DNA from: Microbacteriaceae bacterium UBA1487
GTDB lineage: Bacteria; Actinomycetota; Actinomycetes; Actinomycetales; Microbacteriaceae
Reading direction: 5' to 3'
Assembly: GCA_002325245.1 (NCBI GenBank)
Contig: DCRR01000005.1
Location: forward strand, 111,045 to 150,194
DNA: 39,150 bases
Below are positions 1 through 9,067 of the stretch, in pieces (positions within the stretch are counted from its first letter, which is position 1; the number at the start of each line of letters is the position of its first letter). Made by a program: the position numbers and the translations under genes. The notes under the pieces are model-generated. The model was not told where the DNA came from and searched no databases. It saw only the letters and a program-made list of their open reading frames with translations.

Positions 1-2265
<2,265 letters not shown>

Positions 2266-2286
2266 CCGGGCGGGCCGGGGCTCGGC

Positions 2287-3084
2287 TCAGCCGGGCAGGC
2301 CGAAGAGCTCGGGGAACGCCGCGGCCGCCCAGGGGTACCCGACGAAGATCGCGGCGTCGAGCAGCAGGTGCGCGACGATGAACGGCACGACGCGGCGGGT
2401 GCGCGAGTAGATCCAGCCGAACAGGATGCCCATCGCCACATTGCCGAAGAAGGCTCCGACGCCCTGGTAGAGGTGGTAGCTGCCGCGCAGGACCGCGGCG
2501 CTGATGATGATCGTCCAGCGTCGCCAGGCCAGGTCGCCGAGCCGGGCGAAGAGGTAGCCGAGCACGATGACCTCCTCCTGCAGTGCGGCGCGCAGGGCCG
2601 ACAGCAGCAGCACGGGGATCGTCCACCAGTAGGCGTTGAGGCCGCTCGGGTCGACCGCGACGCTGAGACCGAGCGCGCGCCCGGCGAGGTACACGCCGAT
2701 GCCGGGAATCCCGATGCCGAGCGCGAGGGCGGCGCCCCACAGCACATCAAGAGCCGGTCGTGTCCCGTCGATCCCGAGCCGTCCGAGGTGGGGTCGCTGC
2801 GAGCTCCACAGCAGGAATCCGACGAGCACGACGGGCACGAGGGCGAAGCCGATCGACAGCAGCTGGTAGATCAGGTCGAAGATCTCACGGCTGCTGCGCG
2901 AGGGGTTGAGGGTCGCCGTCTGCTCGGCGAGCGGCACCTCGAGGGTGAGTCGGTTGAGAATCGCGACGATCGAGTAGACGGCCGACTGGCCGAGCGAGAG
3001 GCCGAGCACGATCGCGATCTCCCAGCGGATCCGCGCGCGGCCGGGTGCGCGGACCTCGAGCCCGCGGATGGCCGACTCAGTCAC
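2287..3084 (-). CDS. CPBP family intramembrane metalloprotease homologue
   Basis: Polytopic membrane protein of 265 aa in the CPBP (CaaX protease and bacteriocin-processing, Abi) family. The motif-1 glutamate pair is E170-E171 (LQEEVIVLGY). Motif 2 is around R200-H204 (VLRGSYHLYQG), and the motif-3 histidine is H239 (IVAHLLLD). These are the expected metal and catalytic positions, so it may be active; the substrate is unknown. About seven to eight hydrophobic segments are visible. The start is GTG at 3084, embedded in GTGACTGA, so the gene overlaps the stop of the upstream DCC gene by 8 nt and the two are probably co-transcribed and translationally coupled. Confidence 0.85.
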   Translation of the reverse strand: MTESAIRGLEVRAPGRARIRWEIAIVLGLSLGQSAVYSIVAILNRLTLEVPLAEQTATLNPSRSSREIFDLIYQLLSIGFALVPVVLVGFLLWSSQRPHLGRLGIDGTRPALDVLWGAALALGIGIPGIGVYLAGRALGLSVAVDPSGLNAYWWTIPVLLLSALRAALQEEVIVLGYLFARLGDLAWRRWTIIISAAVLRGSYHLYQGVGAFFGNVAMGILFGWIYSRTRRVVPFIVAHLLLDAAIFVGYPWAAAAFPELFGLPG

Positions 3085-3475
3085 GCGGCATCGCGCAGGC
3101 GGGGGTGCCGCCGGGGAGGCGGTGGCGGAAGCGGGCGACCAGGCTGTATCCGCCGGCGGCGAGCCACGACCACGGCGGCGTGGCGATCAGCCAGCCGAGG
3201 AACCGCAGACCGAATCGCGGCTGGCGGCGCAGCAGAGCCGACAGCGCGAGGTGTCCGGCGTACTGGCGACGGGGCGTCACGTACCAGGCGTACCGCGCGA
3301 CATCGTCGTCACTGAGCGCGTAGGCAGACAGATCGGTCCACTGGGACGGCTGAGCCTCAGGGAATGCGGGCAGCGCGTCGCGCAGCCGGTCGACCCACGT
3401 TGTGCAGAAGGCACAATCGCCGTCGAAGATGAGCAGGTCGGAGTGCGCGGATGTCGACAGCGGGCGCGTGTTCAT
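3077..3475 (-). CDS. DCC family thiol-disulfide oxidoreductase (DUF393)
   Basis: Small protein of 132 aa with the DCC-family N-terminal signature LLIFDGDCAFC, whose CxxC is C21/C24, in a thioredoxin-like context. It probably performs thiol-disulfide exchange; the partner is unknown. The frame is open further upstream to 3538. I chose ATG 3475 because the family begins a short distance before FDGDC and because a TAGCAT hexamer lies 7 nt upstream. The alternative ATG at 3484 falls inside that hexamer. The gene overlaps the CPBP gene by 8 nt. Confidence 0.85.
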   Translation of the reverse strand: MNTRPLSTSAHSDLLIFDGDCAFCTTWVDRLRDALPAFPEAQPSQWTDLSAYALSDDDVARYAWYVTPRRQYAGHLALSALLRRQPRFGLRFLGWLIATPPWSWLAAGGYSLVARFRHRLPGGTPACAMPRD

Positions 3476-3482
3476 TGACCCC

Positions 3483-3488
3483 ATGCTA
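3483..3488 (-). promoter_or_regulatory. Leaderless -10 hexamer of the DCC gene
   Basis: TAGCAT on the minus strand, followed by a 7-nt spacer and ATG 3475. The expected transcription start falls on or next to the A of ATG. No recognisable -35 is present. Confidence 0.5.
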
Positions 3489-3633
3489 AGCGGCTTCGAC
3501 GAGGATTTCTGGGCCTCCTCCCGGGTAGCAGACAACAATCGTGCACGTGGCTGGAGTTCTGTGCGGATTTCTGCATCGAACGCAAATATTCATCGTTTCC
3601 GTTTCCGCTATGTAACGATTCCTCCCAAAGATT

Positions 3634-3662
3634 TTGCGCGGCTCACCCCGCGTCCATAGGGT
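3634..3662 (+). promoter_or_regulatory. Putative sigma-A promoter of the substrate-binding protein gene
   Basis: TTGCGC (3634-3639), a 17-bp spacer and TAGGGT (3657-3662) lie in an unusually A/T-rich stretch for this window (about 3530-3690). A second -10-like TAGTTAT follows directly. It would give a leader of about 60 nt ending in a consensus AGGAGG (3720-3725) six bases before ATG 3732. Confidence 0.45.
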
Positions 3663-3731
3663 CTGTAGTTATCTGGGCGCGGCGCGGGGGATCCTCCTGC
3701 GTCACGCCGTCACATTGCCAGGAGGATATGC

Positions 3732-5507
3732 ATGAATATTCGGAAGACAGCCGCCATTGGCGCTGTCGTTGCGGCGGGTGCGCTCGTGCTGAGCGGCTGC
3801 ACCAACCCGTACACGTCGGAGGTCATCGAGGGCACCTCGATCACCGTCGCGTACAACGACAACTTCTTCAACTACAACGACGACAGCTCCGCGGGCAACA
3901 ACACCGCGAACGGCAACGTCCGGTACATGACCAGCTCGGACTTCGCCTACTACGACGCGACGCCGGAGCTCATCCGCAACACCGACTTCGGCTCCTTCGA
4001 GAAGATCAGCGATGACCCGCTGACCGTCGAGTACACGATCAACAGCAACGTGAAGTGGTCCGACGGCACCGACGTCGACGAGGCCGACATGCTGCTGCAG
4101 TGGGCGGCGCTCTCGGGCAACGTGACCGACTTCGCTCCCGCCTCCACCGCGGGCCTCTCGCTCGTGACGGCGACGCCCGAGGTTGACGACCACAAGATGA
4201 CGCTCGTCTACGACGACGCGTACGTCGACTGGGAGCTCGCCTTCGGCATGGGCGTCTCGGCGCACGGCACCGTGATGCTGGCCTACCCGGACGAGTACCC
4301 GGCCGGTGAAGAGGACGCGGCGAAGGCCGACCTCATCACGGCGATCCAGGAGGGCGACACCGAGTGGCTCGCCCCCGTCGTCGAGGTCTGGAACAACGGC
4401 TACGGCTACACCACGATGCCCGACAACGAGCTGCTCTACCTCTCGAGCGGCCCGTACATCGTTTCCGACATCGCCGAGAACGAGTTCATCACGCTGACCG
4501 CGAACCCCGAGTTCAGCTGGGGCCCGTCGCCGCACTACGAGACCATCACGATCCGCACGATCAGTGACTCGACCGCGGCGCTGCAGGCCCTCGAGAACGG
4601 CGACATCCAGATCTGGACCGGCCAGCCGACCGCCGACATCCTCGAGCTTGCTCAGGGTCTCGCGGGCGTCAACGTCGAGTCCGGCGTCCAGGCCGCGTAC
4701 GAGCACATCGACCTGACCTTCAACAACGGCGGTCCGTTCGACCCGGCGACCTACGGTGGCGACGAGGAGACCGCGAAGCTGGTGCGCCAGGCGTTCCTGC
4801 TGACCCTCCCGCGTGAGGAGATCGTCGAGAAGATCATCTCGCCGCTCAACCCTGACGCGTCGGTTCGCGACTCGCAGCTCGTCATCCCCGGTGCCCCCTC
4901 GTACGACGGAATCGTCGCCGAGAACGGCTCGGACTTCTACGCGACGACCGACATCGACGCGGCCAAGGCTCTCCTCGAGCAGGCCGGTGTCGACACGCCG
5001 ATCGACGTCAACTTCTGGTACCCCGAGGGCAACGTCCGTCGTGGCCAGGAGTTCGAGCTCGCGCAGGCCTCCGCGGCCCTCGCCGGCTTCAACGTGATCG
5101 ACACGAGCGAGCCCGACTGGGCGTTCACCGACCCCGAGGCGTTCCCCGTGAACCCGCACGACGTGGTCGTCTTCGCCTGGGCCTCGACGAGCCTCGCGAT
5201 CTCTGGTTCCGACCAGATCTTCGCGTGCTACGACGAGCCGCTCAACAAGGCCGGCAACTACAACGGCTACTGCAACCCGACGGTGGACGAGCTTCTCGCG
5301 ACGCTCGAGGTCACCTCGGACCCCGACACTCAGGCCGACCTGCAGCTGCAGATCGAGCAGGAGCTGTGGGGCGACGCCTACGGCGCCACGCTCTACCAGT
5401 TCCCGGGTCTCTGGGTCTCGAGTGACACCGTCACCGGTGTCAAGGGCAACCCGCTGAGCCCGGACTACTTCTGGAACTTCTGGGAGTGGGCTCCGGCCGA
5501 CGCGTAG
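3732..5507 (+). CDS. ABC transporter family 5 substrate-binding lipoprotein (peptide/oligopeptide type)
   Basis: Solute-binding protein of 591 aa of a Dpp/Opp-type importer. Its signal peptide has KTAAIGAVVAAGALVLSGC as basic end, hydrophobic core and lipobox, so Cys20 is the predicted lipidation site. The SBP_bac_5 signature follows (DPLTVEYTINSNVKWSDG), with the usual C-terminal region ending WNFWEWAP. The mature N-terminus is rich in Asn and Asp. ATG 3732 has the best Shine-Dalgarno in the window (AGGAGG, 6-nt spacer). Codons are strongly C-ending even for Asn and Asp, consistent with high expression. Three hairpins separate it from the permeases. The ligand cannot be told from sequence; peptides are most likely. 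The protein at 12429 is its paralogue. Confidence 0.93.
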   Translation: MNIRKTAAIGAVVAAGALVLSGCTNPYTSEVIEGTSITVAYNDNFFNYNDDSSAGNNTANGNVRYMTSSDFAYYDATPELIRNTDFGSFEKISDDPLTVEYTINSNVKWSDGTDVDEADMLLQWAALSGNVTDFAPASTAGLSLVTATPEVDDHKMTLVYDDAYVDWELAFGMGVSAHGTVMLAYPDEYPAGEEDAAKADLITAIQEGDTEWLAPVVEVWNNGYGYTTMPDNELLYLSSGPYIVSDIAENEFITLTANPEFSWGPSPHYETITIRTISDSTAALQALENGDIQIWTGQPTADILELAQGLAGVNVESGVQAAYEHIDLTFNNGGPFDPATYGGDEETAKLVRQAFLLTLPREEIVEKIISPLNPDASVRDSQLVIPGAPSYDGIVAENGSDFYATTDIDAAKALLEQAGVDTPIDVNFWYPEGNVRRGQEFELAQASAALAGFNVIDTSEPDWAFTDPEAFPVNPHDVVVFAWASTSLAISGSDQIFACYDEPLNKAGNYNGYCNPTVDELLATLEVTSDPDTQADLQLQIEQELWGDAYGATLYQFPGLWVSSDTVTGVKGNPLSPDYFWNFWEWAPADA

Positions 5508-5520
5508 GGATCATCCCTCG

Positions 5521-5555
5521 CCGGGGGGAAGGCGGCCGCGCCGCCTTCCCCCCGG
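5521..5555 (+). terminator. Perfect 16-bp hairpin after the binding-protein gene (hairpin 1 of 3)
   Basis: CCGGGGGGAAGGCGGC (5521-5536), loop CGC and the exact inverse (5540-5555) form a very stable stem 13 nt after the stop codon. There is no U-run, so it may act as a partial terminator, a 3'-end stabiliser or both. It sits where Dpp/Opp operons commonly uncouple binding-protein and permease levels. Confidence 0.65.
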
Positions 5556-5568
5556 TGTTGACCGAATC

Positions 5569-5610
5569 CGTGTGCGCGCGTTGAGGCGTCAGCCCCGACG
5601 CGCGCACACG
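5569..5610 (+). repeat. Perfect 13-bp inverted repeat (hairpin 2 of 3)
   Basis: CGTGTGCGCGCGT (5569-5581) and its exact inverse (5598-5610) enclose a 16-nt loop that can itself pair GGC with GCC. It is 13 nt downstream of hairpin 1 and unrelated to it in sequence. Confidence 0.65.
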
Positions 5611-5618
5611 TCCGGCAC

Positions 5619-5648
5619 TCCGGTCGTCTCGTGCGCGACACGACCGGA
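5619..5648 (+). repeat. Perfect 9-bp inverted repeat (hairpin 3 of 3)
   Basis: TCCGGTCGT (5619-5627) and ACGACCGGA (5640-5648) enclose a 12-nt loop. It lies immediately before a consensus TTGACA, so it could be an operator as well as an RNA structure. Confidence 0.5.
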
Positions 5649-5650
5649 CC

Positions 5651-5677
5651 TTGACACAAAGAACCAGAAGATATGAC
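5651..5677 (+). promoter_or_regulatory. Candidate internal promoter for the permease genes
   Basis: A perfect -35 TTGACA (5651-5656) is followed after 15 bp by TATGAC (5672-5677). The spacer is short, but the -35 is exact and rare in this GC-rich DNA. The predicted start near 5684 would leave a leader of about 15 nt to ATG 5699. Confidence 0.35.
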
Positions 5678-5698
5678 TCCCCAGATCGTGGTCCGCGA

Positions 5699-7237
5699 AT
5701 GCTGACCTTCGTGCTCCGGCGCACGCTCGCGACGTTCCTCGTCCTTCTCGCCGCCTCCTTCGTCGTCTACCTGCTGACGGCCTATTCGGGCAACCCGCTC
5801 GCCGATCTCATCGGCTCGCGCGACCCCAACCGCGAAGAGCTCATCGCCGAGCGCATTCGCGAACTGAATCTTGAGACGCCGGTGCCGCTGCGCTACTTCA
5901 GCTGGCTGGCCGGGGTCGGCGGCTGCTTCATCGGTCAATGCGACCTCGGGCAGTCCTACGTGACCAACCAGGAGGTCACCGCGGCTCTCGCGGCGGCCGT
6001 TCCTGCGACGCTGTCGCTCGTGACCGCGGCGACGTTCATCGCGATCATCCTCGGCATCGCCGTCGGCATGGTCTCGGCGCTGCGTCAGTACAGCGGCTTC
6101 GACTACACGATCACCTTCATCACCTTCGTGCTCTACTCGCTTCCTGTCTTCTGGGTCGCGGTGCTGCTCAAGGAGTGGGGCGCGATCCGGGTCAACCAGT
6201 TCATGGCCGACCCCGCGGTCCCCATCCTCGGCGTGATCGCCTTCGGCGCACTCGGAGGGCTCATCTGGCAGGCCGTCATCGGCGGCCCGGCGCGACGTCG
6301 CGCCACGACGTTCGCCGTGGCAGGGCTCGTCTCGGGCGGCATCCTCGGCATCCTGCTGGCGACCGGGTGGTTCTCGCAGCCGTCGATCGGCATCAGCGGA
6401 CTCGTCATCCTCGGAGTGGGCACGGCCGCGATCGTGCTGCTCGCCGCGGGCGGGCTGCGTCAGCGCCCGTACCTGATCGCCGTCTTCGGCACCGTGGCCG
6501 TTCTGATCGCCCTCTGGTACCCGCTGCAGTTCCTGTTCTTCAGCATGCGCGAGGTCGTCTGGATCATCCCGCTGACGCTGCTGGCGAGCATCGCCATCGG
6601 CATCGCCTTCGGCCTGGTCTTCGGTGGCGAGAACCGCGCGACGCTGGCACGCTGGGCCGGCATCACCGGTGGCGTGGTCGGACTCGTGCTCATCCTCGAC
6701 CGCATCCTGCTGGTCTTCGACGAGTACAGCAACAAGATCCCGCTCTCCTACGGCATCATCCCCACCATCGGGGCCACGACGCCGAACCTGAGCGGCGACA
6801 TCTGGATCGACGCGCTCGACCTCATCGCGCACCTGATCCTGCCGACGCTCGCGCTCACCCTGATCTCGTTCGCGGGCTACACGCGCTACGCGCGGGCGAG
6901 CCTGCTCGAGGTGATGAACCAGGACTACGTGCGCACCGCGCGGGCCAAGGGCCTCAGCGAGCGCGTCGTCGTGCTGCGCCACGCCTTCCGCAACGCGCTC
7001 ATCCCGATCACCACGATCGTCGTTCTCGACTTCGGCGCGCTCATCGGCGGCGCCGTCATCACCGAGCGCATCTTCGGCTGGCAGGCGATGGGAACCCTCT
7101 TCATCAACGGACTGACGCACACGGATGTGAACCTGGTGATGGGCTTCTTCCTGATCACCGGAATCCTGGTGGTGGTCGCGAACATCCTCGCCGACCTCGT
7201 GTACTCGGCCCTTGACCCCCGGATTCGAGTGAGCTGA
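5699..7237 (+). CDS. ABC transporter permease, DppB/OppB family, enlarged
   Basis: Inner-membrane permease of a peptide-type importer. The N-terminal segment (LRRTLATFLVLLAASFVVYLL) and the C-terminal half are canonical. The cytoplasmic EAA loop (SLLEVMNQDYVRTARAKGLSE), which contacts the ATPase, is followed by HAFRNALIP. The odd feature is size: 512 aa against about 310-340 for most DppB proteins. The excess is an insertion at about residues 165-365, between the segment ending LPVFWVAVLL and the one at LILPTLAL. It carries roughly five or six extra hydrophobic stretches. I chose ATG 5699 over TTG 5651 because it matches the family N-terminus; its ribosome site is weak. The gene ends 2 nt before the next permease. 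Confidence 0.9.
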   Translation: MLTFVLRRTLATFLVLLAASFVVYLLTAYSGNPLADLIGSRDPNREELIAERIRELNLETPVPLRYFSWLAGVGGCFIGQCDLGQSYVTNQEVTAALAAAVPATLSLVTAATFIAIILGIAVGMVSALRQYSGFDYTITFITFVLYSLPVFWVAVLLKEWGAIRVNQFMADPAVPILGVIAFGALGGLIWQAVIGGPARRRATTFAVAGLVSGGILGILLATGWFSQPSIGISGLVILGVGTAAIVLLAAGGLRQRPYLIAVFGTVAVLIALWYPLQFLFFSMREVVWIIPLTLLASIAIGIAFGLVFGGENRATLARWAGITGGVVGLVLILDRILLVFDEYSNKIPLSYGIIPTIGATTPNLSGDIWIDALDLIAHLILPTLALTLISFAGYTRYARASLLEVMNQDYVRTARAKGLSERVVVLRHAFRNALIPITTIVVLDFGALIGGAVITERIFGWQAMGTLFINGLTHTDVNLVMGFFLITGILVVVANILADLVYSALDPRIRVS

Positions 7238-7239
7238 TC

Positions 7240-8418
7240 ATGACGAACACCCAACCCAGCGCGGACGCCGCCGCCAACGAGATGACGATCGAGCAGCGCG
7301 AGACCGCGGGGCTCAGCCAGGGAACGATCGTCCGCCGCCGCTTCCTGCACCACCGCGGCGCCGTGATCTCGCTCGGCGTGCTGATCTTCATCACGCTCTT
7401 CGCCTTCAGCTCGGTCGGCACCGTCGTGGGCGGCTCGGGTCGACTCATCGTCGACCCCGACACCGGCCGCCAGGTCGTGGACGGATTGCGCATCGCCGGC
7501 TGGTGGTGGGCCGACTGGTACACCAACTACCCGATCGTCAACGGCGGCAGCCCGACGCTCACGCTCTTCCCGTTCTCGATCGGCGAGCACCCGTTCGGCC
7601 AGGACACTCTCGGCAAGGACGTCTTCGCCCGCGTGATGCGCGGCACCCAGCAGTCGCTGACGGTCACCGTCATCGTGGGTCTGCTCTCGACGATCATCGG
7701 CATCCTCGTCGGGGCGATCTCGGGCTACTTCCGCCGCTGGGCCGACCAGCTCCTGATGCGATTCACCGACGTCATCATCATCATCCCGCTGCTGGTGCTC
7801 GGCGCCGTGCTCGGTCGCACGATCGGCGGCAACGCGATCCTGCTGGCGATCCTGCTCGGCCTGATCGCCTGGCCGGGTCTGGCGCGTCTGGTGCGCGCCG
7901 AGTTCCTCTCGCTGCGCGAGCGCGAGTTCGTGGATGCGGCGCGGGTCGCCGGCGCCTCGGATGCACGGATCATCTTCCGCCACATCCTCCCGAACGCGGT
8001 CGGCGTCATCATCGTCAACACGACGCTGCTGATGAGCGCGGCGATCCTGCTCGAGACCTCGCTGAGCTACCTCGGTTTCGGCATCAAGTCGCCCGACGTC
8101 TCGCTCGGCCAGATCATCACCGAGTACCAGGAGGCGTTCAAGACGCGTCCCTGGCTGTTCTGGTGGCCGGGCCTGATCATCGTGGCGATCGCGCTCACGA
8201 TCAACTTCATCGGCGATGGTCTGCGCGACGCGTTCGACCCCCGCCAGAAGCGCGCCCTCACCCGCAAGGCGCGGGCGCTCGCCTCGTCGACCGCCGTCCG
8301 CACGGCCGCCGTCGGCGGCGGCACGGCCGCTGGGGCCGGCCTCGGCGAGTCCGGCGAGGAGCTGCGCTCGGAGGCTGAGGAACGCGACCGGCGGAACCCG
8401 CCGCGGGACGACTCGTGA
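7240..8418 (+). CDS. ABC transporter permease, DppC/OppC family
   Basis: Second transmembrane subunit of the importer, 392 aa. It has a first hydrophobic segment after about 45 residues (AVISLGVLIFITLFAF), then the typical HPFGQDTLGKDVFARVMRGTQQSL entry into the core. The EAA loop reads EFLSLREREFVDAARVAGAS and precedes HILPNAVG. An Ala/Gly-rich then acidic tail of about 50 residues follows the DPRQKR end of the core. It starts 2 nt after the DppB-type stop, so coupling is likely. Immediately downstream, on the other strand, is the PH-domain gene, which separates it from the ATPase gene. Confidence 0.93.
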   Translation: MTNTQPSADAAANEMTIEQRETAGLSQGTIVRRRFLHHRGAVISLGVLIFITLFAFSSVGTVVGGSGRLIVDPDTGRQVVDGLRIAGWWWADWYTNYPIVNGGSPTLTLFPFSIGEHPFGQDTLGKDVFARVMRGTQQSLTVTVIVGLLSTIIGILVGAISGYFRRWADQLLMRFTDVIIIIPLLVLGAVLGRTIGGNAILLAILLGLIAWPGLARLVRAEFLSLREREFVDAARVAGASDARIIFRHILPNAVGVIIVNTTLLMSAAILLETSLSYLGFGIKSPDVSLGQIITEYQEAFKTRPWLFWWPGLIIVAIALTINFIGDGLRDAFDPRQKRALTRKARALASSTAVRTAAVGGGTAAGAGLGESGEELRSEAEERDRRNPPRDDS

Positions 8419-8423
8419 CCGCG

Positions 8424-9020
8424 CTACGCGAACGTCGTCGCGACGAACGCCGCGGCGCCGAGGGCCGCGAACGCCGCGATCGTGCCCAGGTGCCAGCGGC
8501 GCTCGACGCGCGCGCCCTCCGCGGGCAGGCCGAGCTCGGCGCGGCGCGCCAGTTCCGTGCGAACCAGGTAGGCGGCGGCTCCCGAGTCGCTGCCGGCGCT
8601 GTCGCCGGGGCGCGCCATGCCATCCACGTGCGTTCCCTCGGGCAGATGACGCAGGTCCTCGCGCCCCACGCGCATCGCGGCGAGTCGGCCCGGAGCGGGC
8701 GCCGCCCAGGCCACGATGCGAACGCCGTCGGCCACGAGCGTGAACGCGAAGCGCGTCTCGACCTGGCTGATCGCGCTCCACGGCACGGTGAAGGTGCGCA
8801 GCACGTTGCGCACCGTGACGCCGCTGTCGTCGATGCGCACCAGGGGGCGCCAGTAGATCGCCCACGTCGCCAGCGCGATGAGGCCCAGCATCGGCGCCAG
8901 CTGCGCCGCGTCGACGGGCTCCGGTCCGAGCGCGATGCTGACCAGGGACAGCGCGGCCAGTGCCGCGATGACCACGGTCAGGACTTTGCCCCACACCGGG
9001 GCGATGACGTGAGTCGACAC
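8424..9020 (-). CDS. Membrane protein with bacterial PH-like domain
   Basis: Protein of 198 aa with two N-terminal hydrophobic segments (about residues 10-30 and 40-57), then a PH-like fold (YWRPLVRIDDSGVTVRNVLRTF...VPWSAISQVE), an acidic/Ser linker and a C-terminal hydrophobic segment (FAALGAAAFVATTF). This resembles the PH domain family common in actinobacteria, whose function is mostly unknown. It is encoded antisense between the permease and ATPase genes of the transporter; its stop is only 5 nt from the DppC-type stop. GTG 9020 follows AATCAT with a 6-nt gap. A role in the transporter is not implied by any motif. Confidence 0.75.
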   Translation of the reverse strand: MSTHVIAPVWGKVLTVVIAALAALSLVSIALGPEPVDAAQLAPMLGLIALATWAIYWRPLVRIDDSGVTVRNVLRTFTVPWSAISQVETRFAFTLVADGVRIVAWAAPAPGRLAAMRVGREDLRHLPEGTHVDGMARPGDSAGSDSGAAAYLVRTELARRAELGLPAEGARVERRWHLGTIAAFAALGAAAFVATTFA

Positions 9021-9067
9021 AACCCCATGATTCCATCTCGCACCAGCACAGAGAGCCGAGCACGACT

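Noticed and set aside
2266..2286. Bidirectional terminator between gcvP and the CPBP gene
   Set aside because: The 21-bp gap is GC-rich with only short, competing pairings.
3702..5159. Minus-strand frame of 485 codons opposite the first binding protein
   Set aside because: Val/Arg/Asp/Gly-repetitive composition without hydrophobic core or motif; a shadow of a strongly codon-biased gene.
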